Positions 33,801 through 45,740 of a stretch of 64,000 nucleotides of DNA are shown here, piece after piece (the first letter of the stretch is position 1; the number at the start of each line of letters is the position of its first letter). Where the stretch lies: the NCBI RefSeq assembly GCF_910592395.1, contig NC_088314.1, positions 3,658,001 to 3,722,000 on the forward strand, given 5' to 3'. This DNA is from Lineus longissimus (taxonomy: Eukaryota; Nemertea; Pilidiophora; Heteronemertea; Lineidae). Made by a program: the position numbers and the translations under genes. The notes beneath the pieces were generated by a model. It saw nothing but the letters and a program-made list of their open reading frames with translations, ran no database searches and was not told the origin of the DNA.

Positions 33801-35160
33801 TCGTCAGGGATGGGTGTAGAACTTCCCTGGTTTCACCTGGCCTTATTTCGCCGGAGGCATACCTCCAAAAGACAATAAATGGATATGTACGGTGTCCTTT
33901 AGTAATAAAAAGAAAAATTCTAAGGGCGACTTAGCTTACGAGTGTCAGAAATGGTTTAAATCAGTCCCAAAATCAAGCGTGTATAGGGCTACACTGCACG
34001 TAGAGGCCATTGAAGGGCCTATGCCTGACTAATCTTCATTACTACTTAATAAAGGAAAGTAAAGTTTACACATCGTGTGTGTACTTGGTGACAAAATAGA
34101 GCATTGCGACATTGTTTGGCCATGCAAGTATACAAGGCCTATTCATACCAGCGACAGAACCGGGGCAAGGGTATATCAATACAAAGTTAATATGAAATGA
34201 TTTATCCAAGGGCTTTATAACATGCAGTTGCAAGCATAGAAAGACATGAAAGATTTCGAGTGAAGTAGAACGGTGTAAATGAGAATTTGTTTCTAGATCA
34301 GGACAGTCTTATATTCGTATTCGGTGGGATAGAGCATTCATATCAGCAAGGATGGCAAATTAATGAGGATTCGTCACGACTTTGCCGTGTTACAGTGAAG
34401 GAACAGAGCAGTCAATCTCAAGCATTCGTCAAAAGTATGAAGAATAGAGTGAACTACATGGAAAAAGAGTGAACTATAGATCGTCGTTGCTGTCCGGTCT
34501 ACCAAATGGACATATGGAGAAAAAGGCTACATGTGAACAAGATGTGATATCTTCTTCGTGCCAGCAGTGAACTTAATGTAAAGAGTACTCAAACGATACA
34601 TGGAATCAAGAATTAACAAAGAGTATTCATTATTCGTTCTTTATGGTATCTACGTTGGAATTACCGGATTACACGTTCGACTGACCACGTAGAATAGAAA
34701 TTGTCGGCCAAACAAAGTAGATTTGTTGACTCTGCGGACCAATGGAGCTTTCGGATTACCCTAAAGTCAATTCATGGTTTTCGACCATGTAACATTGTTT
34801 ATAACGGTATCAGGCCTATATGCTTTAGCCCTGCATGCAAGATTCAAATGCGTTATATTCTTATTCTAGAATTATTATTTCCTATTTAAGGTCGGTTGTG
34901 CTTCCTAATGGTGCACATTGGACAGTGTTGTTGATAAAAAAGCGATGGATGACAAGGATTTGAAAATCAGGAAAACTCTCTCTTACAAGGATACTCAATG
35001 TCTATATACTGCCGCATGACTTCGATTTGAGGTAGAATTCTGCATCTAAAGTACGTACGAAGCAACTTGTATACTGTACTTGACTCTCGGTCAAGAGTGT
35101 GGTACCCCACCATATGCAACAACTAAACAATCTACAAGAAACAAGAAAAACCCGGGTCCG
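27865..35160. other. Long intergenic stretch, no gene seen
   Basis: Over 7 kb between the minus-strand channel set and the plus-strand channel. I found only short frames without motifs. A G-rich run at about 29842-29862 on the plus strand could form a G-quadruplex. No transposon ends, RNA genes or linked exons were recognised; a 5' UTR exon of the next gene could hide here. Confidence 0.45.
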
Positions 35161-35202
35161 TATTCCTTCAGGAGTTGAATTTATTTCGGTTCCTTCCGAA
35201 AG

Positions 35203-36585
35203 ATGTCGACTCCTCAGCGCCGCCGCTCAACCAGTCACATAGCAGACAATATTCACGGTCATGGAAGACCTTCGTGGCTTTTTCCGGTACCGAAGCCCCG
35301 GAAACAGTATACAATCGTGAAACTCTTCTGCTGGTCAAAACAGGAAAAGAAACGAGCGCTGATTGGTAGCGATATTGTGCCACTGTTGGAGGCGCATGCG
35401 CAGTTATATCAGAAGGCTCACAACTGTCAAGAGGCAGGATGTCAAACAATCAAAATAAACGTCGCAGGGCAAATATACGAAACGCAGCTGAAGACACTTC
35501 GAAGATTTCCTACCACGCTGTTAGGTAGTGCGGCCAAAAGGGAGAAATATTGGGATGTCGAAAGGCAGGAGTATTTCTTTGATCGACATCGCCCAAGTTT
35601 CGACGCTATTCTAAATTTCTACCAAAATGGCGGCATATTGCGTCGACCAATGGAGGTCCAAGACGACATTTTCCAAAATGAGATCAAGTTTTTCCAGCTA
35701 GGTGAGGATGTTATCAAACAGTATAGACAAGACGAGGGATATCTAGAAGAGATGATTCCAGAAATGCCTGATGGGAGTTGTATGCGATTCTTTTGGCAGC
35801 TCTTCTCTGGTACTCACAGTTCCATCCTTGCCCGTTGCATTGGGCTGTGGTCGATGTTTGTGACTGTTCTCTCTGTCGGTATGGTTTGCGTGGAGACGCT
35901 TCCAAAATACCACGCTAGGGGTTGCGATGAAAGCGTGGTTTCGGACTCTGCGATGGTAGGAGAACTGGCTACACTTTTCCTAATCGAAACCATGTGCGTC
36001 CTTTGGTTCTGTATTGAGTTAGGAATACGATTATGTACAGATCCAGACAAGAAAAATTTCTTCAAAAAACTCATCAATATCACTGACGCCGTCACAATCT
36101 TTCCTTACCCAGGGACGGTTATTGAATGGCACCACTACAGACTGTGCCTGGCCAAGAATATCACACAATACATGTTCTTATTCAGGATCCTTAAATTCAT
36201 TCGGGTTGTCAGAGTATTCAAGCTCTGCAGGCACATCCAAGGCCTTCGCATTCTTCTGATGACCATCAAGAAAAGTACCGCGGAACTCTCCTTATACGTA
36301 TGTTTCGTGATAGCCATGGTGGTCATGTTCGCTTCCGGAATTTACTTTGCGGAGATATCAAACCACGGGCCAAAGTTTACGAGTATTCCTGAGGCATTTT
36401 GGTGGGCAGTGGTCTCACTGACTACAGTAGGCTATGGGGACTATGTTCCACAAAGCACCTCAGGGAAGCTCGTGGGAACCATGTGCATTACCACTGGTAT
36501 ATTGGTCGTTGCTTTACCTGTACCGGTCTTGGTGGCAAACTTCACAAAACACTACAGGCATCAAACAGGAAAACTGCTTATGTGA
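35203..36585 (+). CDS. Divergent Shaker/Kv1-like voltage-gated K+ channel (intronless)
   Basis: A 460-residue channel subunit, opposite in strand to the three tandem copies and clearly diverged from them. A long basic N-terminus (1-80) is followed by a T1 domain (about 82-180, FFDRHRPSFDAI, no zinc cysteines), S1 (209-231), S2 (253-275, with E262, F269 and E272), S3 (D295), an extracellular N-I-T glycosylation site at 319, S4 (about 325-345, KFIRVVRVFKLCRH), S5, the pore SLTTVGYGD (405-413), and S6 with PVP. It ends a few residues after S6. The first S4 charge is Lys, and the segment is again one repeat shorter than Shaker. After GYGD it has Y-V where the tandem copies have K-Y. The frame is intact and the filter complete. 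The start is the first in-frame ATG; CCTTCAG at 35165-35171 could be the acceptor of a leader intron. Confidence 0.95.
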   Translation: MSTPQRRRSTSHIADNIHGHGRPSWLFPVPKPRKQYTIVKLFCWSKQEKKRALIGSDIVPLLEAHAQLYQKAHNCQEAGCQTIKINVAGQIYETQLKTLRRFPTTLLGSAAKREKYWDVERQEYFFDRHRPSFDAILNFYQNGGILRRPMEVQDDIFQNEIKFFQLGEDVIKQYRQDEGYLEEMIPEMPDGSCMRFFWQLFSGTHSSILARCIGLWSMFVTVLSVGMVCVETLPKYHARGCDESVVSDSAMVGELATLFLIETMCVLWFCIELGIRLCTDPDKKNFFKKLINITDAVTIFPYPGTVIEWHHYRLCLAKNITQYMFLFRILKFIRVVRVFKLCRHIQGLRILLMTIKKSTAELSLYVCFVIAMVVMFASGIYFAEISNHGPKFTSIPEAFWWAVVSLTTVGYGDYVPQSTSGKLVGTMCITTGILVVALPVPVLVANFTKHYRHQTGKLLM

Positions 36586-36599
36586 CACTTTTTTTGCAC

Positions 36600-38050
36600 T
36601 GTGATAACAATGATCAAAGCGTCAAACCTGCGCTCTATGAAGAAGAACTAATTTGCATTAATTTATCCAACCCCTTGACCTAATTTGATCTGCACAATCT
36701 GACCTGACCTTTCAAAATTCAAGGCACTACGTCACAATGTTTACGCCCAGAAGATCCTATTTGACCGCGAGGCAAAGAAGAATAGAAACAAAACTTCAAA
36801 GAACTCCAAACAGTAGCTCGCGCTCCAGAGCCCAAAATGATGCGGACAAACCATTTACGAATGGACATTAGACCTATTCTCTGTGAGCTGCATGATATGA
36901 AGCTTTACTGCCGAAATAGGTAAAAATCAGTTCTAAAACTTTTCAGGTATGATTTCTATTCTGCAAAATGTGGGTAAAATGAGGTATAATGTTCGTGGCA
37001 CGTAGAGGACAAGATCGAGAGAACTTAGACAGACTGAGGGGATGATAGAGCACCGCGTACCTTATCATCACGCGACAGAACTGGCATTCCATTAAAAACA
37101 CGCTGATGAGTATACGCGATAAGCATTGTATATTTATGTCAATTAAATTGTTATTTTATTATCACATGTTCTTCTTTGTCAACATGTACTTAATAGCGTC
37201 GTCAATTTAGTAATTGGTGCTCAACGAAACCTCGGCAGATGGGCTTGGCACCGAAAAAACCCAAAAACCTCTTGCATAACAGAGATTGAAAGGAGGATTC
37301 CTGATAACAGCTGACGACCGTCACTTGGTACAGTGGTCTGGAAAGTTAATTAAGATAACGCTAAAAAGACCGTCAACATTTTGTAGAAAACCTTCTTACA
37401 TAGAGGATATTTCAGTAAACCATTGTATACAGTATGTAGTATCAAAGTCTTGAAAGACTCTGATAGTACAAAGCGTGTTGACAACAAGAACGAAACAATG
37501 CACTTTTAAAGACTCGAGTCGCCTATAAAAGGAGGCTCACTTAGCCTGACATTTACTCCTTGTCTACCACGAGTTAATGTTCTCAAATTGCATCAGCATT
37601 ACGTGTATTATCAAGTATTCATAAAGACGATGTTCGTTAGTAAGCCACCAGGATGAGTCATACGTTGCCACCCGACCTGTATTTATCAAGATTTTTCGGG
37701 CCATGTGTCATGACGCAAACCGCGCTGTGGCTATTTAGGGAAAGATTCAACAAACATACATGTATAACGAGACTGTCCACGTAAACAATATCATAAGCTG
37801 GTATACATTTTTGGAAGTGCGTATCCTGGACGAGTATGCATGTTTCCCTATAGTGCCTACCCGCACCCAAACAGCAAATGGCGTCATCCAGCATAGCCTG
37901 AGGGTTACAGCTTGGAATAAAATGCAATGCGCATATTTGGTAAAGTGTATAAATACCCTAGAGAAATTTTTGAGTATTGTCAAAATAAGTGCCTAGTGAT
38001 GACCTATTTACTGGGTAATTTTATCCAGAGATCACTAGAAGCGCGGCATT
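36600..38050. other. Intergenic, no gene seen
   Basis: Spacer between the plus-strand channel and the rolling stone-like gene. A TATAAAAGG word at 37524-37532 could be a TATA box for a plus-strand promoter about 530 bases before the next coding start; this is a guess from the motif alone. Confidence 0.35.
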
Positions 38051-38054
38051 ATTC

Positions 38055-41000
38055 ATGACAAAATCTGCGATGGAGACACACTCGGACAGCTGCTGCTCCG
38101 TGCAAGTGAGGCTCTGTACGCCAGAGCGAGGCTCCGCATCGCCAGCGGAACCAACAGATGATGATAACAATGGATGCAAAGAAGAGTTGAAAAGTTTCAC
38201 ACGGCGTTGTTTTCGGTGTTCGAACCCTTGTAGAGAGATGGGGACGTACCTTTGCCCCTGGTGCCTTAAGGAAGAATTCAGTTGGAGCAATTTAGGCCTA
38301 AATTGTGATAACCCATCGCTGTTTTTGACTTCGCAGGTGAGTTCTGTATCACAGAAAGATCTCAACTAGGCCTGTCTTCTTCAATGGGTGGTTACATGCC
38401 TATAGATTCACAATGCATGATTTATCGATTTTCGATGATATGCATCGATATCTCGCAGTTAAACTGTAGAAACAACAGGTTGTTGGTGTCACCTGGCCGA
38501 CCGAAATGTAATGCAATAGGATTTATACTTCTGCAGTCTGAATCAGATAAGGGGTTGGTTGACACAAGAGTTAATTATTATAATGCGCTCCTTGGCCAAA
38601 ACAAGTAGACAGCGATACAGAAGATGACTTCACCAAAAATTCGACAAAGGACAGTGGTCCCACTTGGCTCCATTCACTGAAACCAGGAAAAGTTTTCTGC
38701 GTGGGACTACTTCTATACATATAATGACCATCCAGCGGCATTGGCTAATATAAATGTACCACCTTCGATACGGTTCGTTCTGGTTCTTAGAGAGCTACCT
38801 TGGCGGGTTCTTCGGGTGGTTTTTAAGAGATACAACTCAATTGAATCTTCTTAAAAGAAGCACATTACTGGTATGTTATCATTCAACAATCTTTGGTTTT
38901 GTATCGTGTATTTTTTTTTATTAAACAAAGCAACGTTTCACAAATGGATACCAACTTGACCCAGATACACCAGCAACTTTTTTTCAAATTTTATGGAAAG
39001 TGAGGTTTGTACGTTTGTAATTGACAACAATGACTCATTTTCATATATACTGAAGATGACATTCATGGTCAAGCCATGCTTTTTTTCCCAAAGGAATGAT
39101 ACGAGCATCAGTTGAACAGCTGTTCGAAATGAAAGTGTTGTCACAATTTTGCAAATGTGACCCTTCACAGCAAAACCAGGCGCACGTCGCACAGAAGATG
39201 AGCCTAAATGACACCAGGAGATAATGGAAGAAATTGATGTGCTCATATTTCACAAAAGGCAGACAATAGAGAAATGAACAACCAGTCTCTCTCAACCTGC
39301 CAAGCTCAGAGCGACATTCGCCTGATTTTGCTGTGACGGGTCACAAATATTGTGTCAAGTGAAACCAAATTCTTCTTCATCATGAGTAATGTCAATTGTT
39401 TTGTATTATTGTTTCGAGACATGCCGGACATCAAAGACACGTTGTTTCATTGCATTTCTGACAATAGGCACCATATCATTTACTTGTTTTTAAAACTGTT
39501 TTTCTTCTCTTTCTCTTCAGTGGCCACGCTTTTCGGAGGGATGTTTTGTGATATACCGTGTAGTTCTAGCCATGGTTGTGACCGCCTGGCTGGTATTTAA
39601 CATTATAGATGAGGTGCAGACATTTTATTATAATGACGTTAAGGTGTGGTTTGCATATGCTACCAACTGGGGATTCCTATTGCTGGGGATCATCCTCGTC
39701 CTGTTAGCTATTCAGAGCTTGGTCTATTACTGTTGTCAAAGTAAGTATAAAGAATGTGCGTTCCCTATTCGTACGGACTACGTTCCTGTCGTTCCTTAAA
39801 GTTTTGCCTCTGGTAAGGATCGGCCCATCATGGTCAAAGCTTCGCCTTCTCAGATTGGAAGCCAGTCGAAACGCTTGTTCTGTACAGACCTGTAGAAAAA
39901 CTGCGACCATAAAGAAGTCAATTGCAATCAAACAGTGCACAGCTTCATCTTGGCAGTGCTGATTTCGGGCTACTGGAGATCAGTTGGTTGATCTAGATTC
40001 TATGTGCTACAATTCCCCTTCCCCCATCAAAACTTTCGCGGGTTCAGTTATAATCGAGCACAAGAATGCATTTTACTTATGAAGCAGCTTACCTCTTCAC
40101 GATAGAACATATCGATTTATGCGTAGGTTTTTGTTGCATGCCACCAAGTATAGCAGGCCTATGTGCATTGTCTATTTATCTTGCAATGCCTTGCCATCTG
40201 GTATTATTCCCACGGCCCGTTGAACACCGGAACCAACATGCCCGTTAAGTTAGATATGGAAATTGTACTGGGGGAAATTGTACTGACAATAATAGAACAT
40301 CAGAATAAAATGATAATAAGTCTGGTCAATTTATGCTTTAGTTTAAAATTTGATTCATTGAAGAATCGTAAAACTCAGAAATGAGTATGACAAATGGTAC
40401 AACCTACGAAATAATCCCTTCAGACTGACTTCCGCTGATCCATTGGAAAAGTTCAGTTTAAGTTCAAGTGAGAAGTTAAATCAAAGTATCTATATTTTAT
40501 GATACTTGTAGCTACATGAGGGCACTTTGTCTATGCGAGGCAGTAGCAAATATCTCTACTTGTACCAGTATAGTGTATTTTCAGTGCAGTTTTTACATGA
40601 TACGGTATTGTATGACATTGTCTGTTTCGGGATTTTTATATAAGGACGTATGCATGTAAGTGTATTGGCACTTGCATGTACATGTACATGTGTTGGCAAC
40701 TACATGTACATGTATTGGCAATTTGTGTAATAAATCAACTTAGAGATAATTGCAGTAGATACACATTGCTGTTGTTTACAAGTTACTTCAAGTGTGATTA
40801 TATACGTCAAATAATAGTATTTTTTATCCTTGCAATGAAAAGGCCATGTTGAATACAATATCTAACAGTTGGGATGAAAGTCAACGAGAAATACGTTCTG
40901 ACAGAGCAAGTCATGCGTATCTATTGACAACTGCTTCAAACGTACTTTGGGGCGGTTAGACTATATATTTAAAAACAAACACCTCAACATACCATTGTTG

Positions 41001-42608
41001 ACATTGGCCATTACTTCAAAATGACACACAAATCTCCTTTTAAGTAACCTACTTAATCCTTTGTCACTCATAAAACATTGTAAAGATGGGAAAATGTCAT
41101 GCTGACTGTGGTTTAAATACTCCCTTTAAACGTACAGCATGTAAACAAATATGAGATCAGACAGGAGTAATTGCGTTCATGTACGTGTATGATCTTGTGT
41201 GGCAAAAAAAAATACTGTACTACAAATGCACTCTTCGATGATTTGCTAGTGTTATAACGTCATCGCGCACATGCATTAACGGCCGTATCTTTTTCAGAAA
41301 AGCTTCCAAAAGATGGCTCACTTCCAGCAAACATCAAATTCACGTGGATGCTGTACAACATGGCCTCTAACTCCAACTTGGTCATCAGTATATGCTTCTG
41401 GGTCTTCCTAGTATTCATGGACAATTCATGTAAGTATGAAACCATCATCATCATTGTCATGCCGCAGTGAGTTCAACTTCAGTCAGTAAAACGATTGTTG
41501 AAGAGAACTCAATTTTATAATAACGCACCTGCGATAACTTTCAATGTTGAACACGTGCTACCCGCGCTTTATCAGACTGAGGACATCACAGCATGCATTT
41601 AATTCATGCAAAATTGGCGTCCAGGTTTTACCAGCTACCTTGTCCACAAGTTCAGAAAGAAGCAGCCTGTGGATACGCCACCTTACGGTCCAAACTGCTT
41701 CAAAACGATATGTACAGCCCTAATGGCCAATTTATTGGCCATTAGGCAACCATTGGCAATGGTTGAGACGAATGAAAATCTTTTCTGAAAAGCCCAAAGC
41801 TTGAAGACACAACATATGATAGAACAGTTTTCTATCCTTTCTGACACTGCCACTTTGCCCATCCTCTACCTCCATAAAACCGGTCAAGAATGAATATACC
41901 GGTTACGGGCCACACAGACGAGCTCAAGTCTTATTTCAAGGGAAAATGAAGAGGTGATTTCCGATAACAATGGACCCGTCCGATCTTTTGTTTCTGGTGA
42001 AATTGAGGTATGTAAAGGAGTGCCTTGCAACCCTCTAAAACTCGTTCGGGAGAAGATCGCGCGGGTCTACTGTTACTGGAATTTATTCCCCACTCTGTAC
42101 AGTCAATCGATTAGGCACCTTGGCATCCTCAGTTTGTTACAGATTGTTTCCATCTGTTTCCACTCTTCCAGTTTACTTCGGATCAATCGACAGTGAGACC
42201 AAACACTCATTCAACTCAGTAGTCATCCTCATGGACCTGTTTGTAACGGCCACGCCCATTCGTCTACTGCATTTCATCTATCCAGTCAGCTTGGGCCTTC
42301 TATACGCCTTCTTCAACATTGTGTACTTCCTTATGGATGGACCTGGCCCAGACGGCCGCAATCATTACGTCTATGCTGTCATGGACTGGAATAAGCCTGG
42401 TACAGCTACCGGCGCTGTCTTTCTTGGCCTTGGTCTCAGTCTCGTATGCCAAATTGTTCTATTTGGTCTTTATAAATTGCGTGTATTTATTCATGACAAG
42501 TGTTATTCAAGTAAGGAATATGGAGACGAAATGAACAAAATTATAGAAGATGAGGATAATCACAATTACGACTCCATTCAGAAGGAAGATGATGAGACGA
42601 CCCACTGA
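38055..42608 (+). CDS. Rolling stone-family multi-pass membrane protein, four exons
   Basis: The coding exons are 38055-38336, 39521-39740, 41298-41429 and 42172-42608. All have GT..AG borders (CAG/GTGAGT, A/GTAAGT, T/GTAAGT) and phases that join without conflict into 356 residues. Family marks: an N-terminal E-F-S-W-S-N-L-G-L followed by D-N-P-x-x-F-x-x-S-Q-W, then YRVVLA in the first membrane segment, T-N-W-G-F-L-L-L in the second, N-S-V-V-I-L-M-D-L-F with R-L-L-H-F-I-Y-P, and Y-V-Y-A-V-M-D-W-N-K-P-G-T-A. Six or so hydrophobic segments are followed by an acidic cytoplasmic tail. Drosophila rolling stone acts in myoblast fusion; for most relatives the biochemical role is unknown. Residues 52-70 carry C-x2-C-x3-C-x7-C-x2-C, possibly a metal site. 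Introns 1 and 3 contain repeats (39156-39345 and 42050-42118). The start could also be the Met at 38070. Confidence 0.88.
39156..39345. mobile_element. MITE with TGTGACCC inverted ends, in intron 1
   Basis: The two ends (39156-39182 and 39319-39345) are inverted repeats of about 27 bases, TGTGACCC(T/G)TCACAGCAAAA then (C/T)CAGGCG, with two mismatches. The 190-bp element has no frame. It lies inside intron 1 of the rolling stone-like gene. The word TGTGACGGGTC recurs alone near 52945, perhaps a relic end. Confidence 0.7.
42050..42118 (+). repeat. Dispersed repeat fragment, copy A
   Basis: Related to 45669-45740 over about 70 bases; shared words are AGAAGATCG, TATTGTTAC or TACTGTTACTGGA, ATTTATTCCCCAC and GTACAGTC. 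It lies in intron 3 of the rolling stone-like gene. Family unknown. Confidence 0.6.
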
Positions 42609-42858
42609 CGGCATAAGACTCCTCTGCTTCCATATTACGAAGTGCCGGTGTTACAGTTATCAGTGTCCCCCAGGAATTTGTGTGATTCCCCATCGATCGA
42701 TAGCGGATATGTTGCTAATGTTTTAGTTTGTGTTATTAATGCTTTGACCGAGAAAAAAATATCAAGTGAGGTTGTGGCAGTTTGTGATAAATTGATATAC
42801 ATTTCAAAATACGCAGACGAACGTTGTCAATAATCATGTACACATAATTGTATATCCT

Positions 42859-42864
42859 AATAAA
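42859..42864 (+). terminator. Poly(A) signal of the rolling stone-like gene
   Basis: AATAAA about 250 bases after the stop codon, followed by a GTGTTCAAATTTGT stretch that could act as the downstream element. Confidence 0.6.
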
Positions 42865-42903
42865 GTACTATATTCGTAACTGCCGTGTTCAAATTTGTAT
42901 ATC

Positions 42904-43246
42904 TTAAAGGGAACTGGAACCGCCGAGCGATTTATTCAACTTTTCGACTTTCACCGCCCGAGAAAGTCAAACTTCCAACTTCCTATTCGAGTTCAGATTT
43001 GTTACTCCGCCCCCAGTGCCCGAGCATGCGCAGTTCAATTTGTTATTATTGAGAATCATGTGAGAATCACGCGAGTCATGCGATCTTTCATTCATGAGTT
43101 TTCTTAGTAAATTCCATAGTAGTGACGTCACTCAATGATTGACAGCTAGGCGCCATGTTTCATTCATGCCTCCTTCTGATCACCCGATACGCGGGAAATG
43201 AAAACGAGGTCATACGAACTGGCTTGGCGGTTTCAGTTCCCTTTAA
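42904..43246. mobile_element. T2-like MITE with TTAA target duplication
   Basis: Ends are inverted repeats TTAAAGGGAACTG(G/A)AACCGCC and lie in TTAA on both sides, as in the T2/piggyBac-related MITEs whose ends read TTAAAGG. The 343-bp interior has no transposase. A sequence of about 40 bases that includes CTATATTCGTA and GTGTTCAAATTT flanks both ends in direct orientation. Confidence 0.8.
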
Positions 43247-43550
43247 TGACGTGCTATATTCGTATTAGACTGTCGTGTTCAAATTTCGATCATACTGTTG
43301 GGAACTTTAGAGCTATCAAAAGGGCCACCCAAGCAAGTTACTGCGGTGTCTTGTGTCCATGGTCAAGACAGATATCCCGCCAACTAGAAACTACGCATTG
43401 CATTATTGTACGTTCAAAATTGCTATATAAAATACAGACTGGCAGTTCTACGTTCAGTTATTTCTCGGCAAGAGACAAGCTTGTTGTACCTCCGCCTATT
43501 GTGTATACTACTTTACTACCATGCATGCACGGCGCGTATGAGAGGCCAAT

Positions 43551-44377
43551 GGGTGAGGTCAAGTCTCGAGTAAAGTAAAGGTAACCCTGAGATTTTTACC
43601 CTAGGGTAAAGATAACCCCCAGTATACCCGATATTTGACTTCTCAACCGGGGTAAAGTTTACTTCAGGTTTACCTAGAGTAAACTCTGGATTTGTGCAAA
43701 GTTTTACTCAAATTATACCCCAGGGTTTACTCAACCCAAGCAGAGCCGCCATCTTTGATAAAACTGAATTGAATAATGCATTAGGGTAAACTTAAACTCC
43801 TAGGAGTTAACTCTGAGTTTACTTGGGAAGAATTCAAGTCTTGAGTAAAGTTCTGTAGGGTGAAAAGTTGTCAGCCATGTTTTTTATGCCTGTCCTAGTA
43901 GCTCTTGCCGACCAAGAAAGACGAGAAAACTTCACCAGGAGGCCGGCCGGCTTTTAGCGACATCATTGAAAAAGTCAGTAAGTGTCTGGTGCCTCTTCGC
44001 TAGCTTGAACTTGTTATGGTTCTCCCTGAGGTAATTCAAACTGGACAGCATCTTCTCTTCAGTCCAACGAAATCTCGTTTTCCCCTTATCCATCTTCAAA
44101 TAAATCTATTGAGTATTGTAGACAGTTCTGTGTGAAGCATGAAACTGGTATACTGCATGTAGCCTAATAATACATAGATTCTCAGATTCAGGATTCATGG
44201 AATCTGTTCCTGGTAAGGCAATTACTGGGAATTACTCCAGGGTTATATCAGGGTTAACTTTGAGTATACTCCGAGTTTACTCAGAGTTAACCTGAACCTG
44301 GGGTAAAGAGTTCATGTTAACTAAAAGTAAACTCAACTTTTACTCAATCCAATTTTACTCGAGACTTGACCTCGCCC
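43551..44377. mobile_element. PIF/Harbinger-like non-autonomous DNA transposon
   Basis: Terminal inverted repeats GGG(T/C)GAGGTCAAGTCTCGAG then TAAA lie at 43551 and, inverted, at 44377, with AAT on both sides as a possible 3-bp target duplication. Subterminal regions are crowded with GGGTAAA and GAGTTTACT words in both orientations. The interior carries a decayed Myb/SANT-like frame on the minus strand (43932-44093). PIF/Harbinger elements make 3-bp duplications and encode a Myb/SANT-like protein, which supports this class; no DDE transposase is present. Confidence 0.72.
43932..44093 (-). pseudogene. Myb/SANT-like DNA-binding fragment inside the transposon
   Basis: A 53-codon frame starts M-D-K-G-K-T-R-F-R-W-T-E-E-K-M-L and continues with L-N-Y-L-R-E-N-H-N-K-F-K. 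That is the first helix and following stretch of a Myb/SANT-like (trihelix/MADF-type) domain as carried by Harbinger elements. It ends at a stop after about one half to two thirds of a domain, so it is broken. Confidence 0.55.
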
Positions 44378-45668
44378 AATGCCCTGTGTGGCGAATTGCC
44401 AATTTCATTTCAACTACACGGAATTTCCAATACTAGTAATAATCGGGGAATTCCCCATTCAACATCGCAACGAGGAAGTTAGTTACCGGGTATTGTTGCT
44501 TTCCTCTGTAGATCTATCATTCTACACCTGCATAATCAATCGGAAGCAGCTACTTGTTCAAATACCGCGAAATGTATAAACACGTTACACTGGCACCCTG
44601 GTATTATTTACATGTACTTGCTGATGCTGATACGAAGAAAACGGGTATTCCCATCTCAACACTGAAGATACTTGTACCCTATCGGCACTTTCGCAACGGT
44701 CTCACGAGAGTCAAACCTTATCATTTATTTAATGTTTTAAAAATACTAATTTACCAGAATAGAATTCAATAGTGTGCATTTTTGAACGAAACCGTTTATT
44801 GGCCAATAGTGTTCTGCCTGTAACTGTGACAAGTAAATTGGGTTTACTTGCTTACAAATACAAATGTTTAGAGACACCTTAATTCATCGGCCCAAATGAG
44901 TTCAAAAATTGAGATCAATTGTTCATTGCCTCTTATCGAGGAAACAAAATGCAAGATAGCTTCAGTGTCCATGCTTTGAAAGGTCACAACATTGATTTTC
45001 GAACGGTAAATTTTTCTAATTAACCACATTGACCAAAAATGAATGGGATCAATCGATCAAAGTGTTATCAACGAAAATGAGGAATGTCAAGTAGAAAAAC
45101 ACTCGAAGAGGAGGTCTTGACACAAATTTCTCCGCGAGTCCTACTTCGATAACATCGTGATAAAGTCACAAAAACCTGTTGCAACTTCCTCGATGTTTGC
45201 CTAAAGTTGGCCGATTCGGTTCCTTTCGAATACCGCGTATTGGTGCTACTTGGAAAAAGCCGTTTGCATCCGAGCGGCAGACTACTTAAACATCGCCAGG
45301 AGACACCGCGCACTACATCGAAGTGGCACGACATCGTAAACTTCATTACCTATACTGTGTATTCAGAGTATAATATCTACTGTCATCATTTGAACGAGCA
45401 AGCAGCTGAAAATAAACAGTTAACTTCATCATAATCATCAGCAACCTAAAGGATACAATACGCCAACTAATTTTACAGGCCTTTTACAAGAAGGTAAGTT
45501 AGTTTCGATTTATTCGCATCTTCCCTTCCCATATCCTGACTCATACGTCCTGAGGGCGGGGCCTTGTCAAAGACGGTAGACCAGTACAGTAGAATGCTGA
45601 TAGCTGTCGGAGGAGAGAGATATTGGCCATTTTTGAGGGGATTCTTACACCCTCAATTTCACCAGTCA

Positions 45669-45740
45669 CAGAAGATCGGGAGAGTTTATTGTTACCGGAA
45701 ATTTATTCCCCACGCAGTACAGTCGTACGATTGGGTACCG
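45669..45740 (+). repeat. Dispersed repeat fragment, copy B
   Basis: Same family as 42050-42118: AGAAGATCG, TTATTGTTACCGGAAATTTA, CCCCAC, GTACAGTC and CGATT in the same order. Confidence 0.6.

Noticed and set aside
40668-40725. Cluster of TACATGTACATGTA words as a regulatory element
   Set aside because: The word is spread through the whole window as background sequence; this is just a denser patch in an intron.
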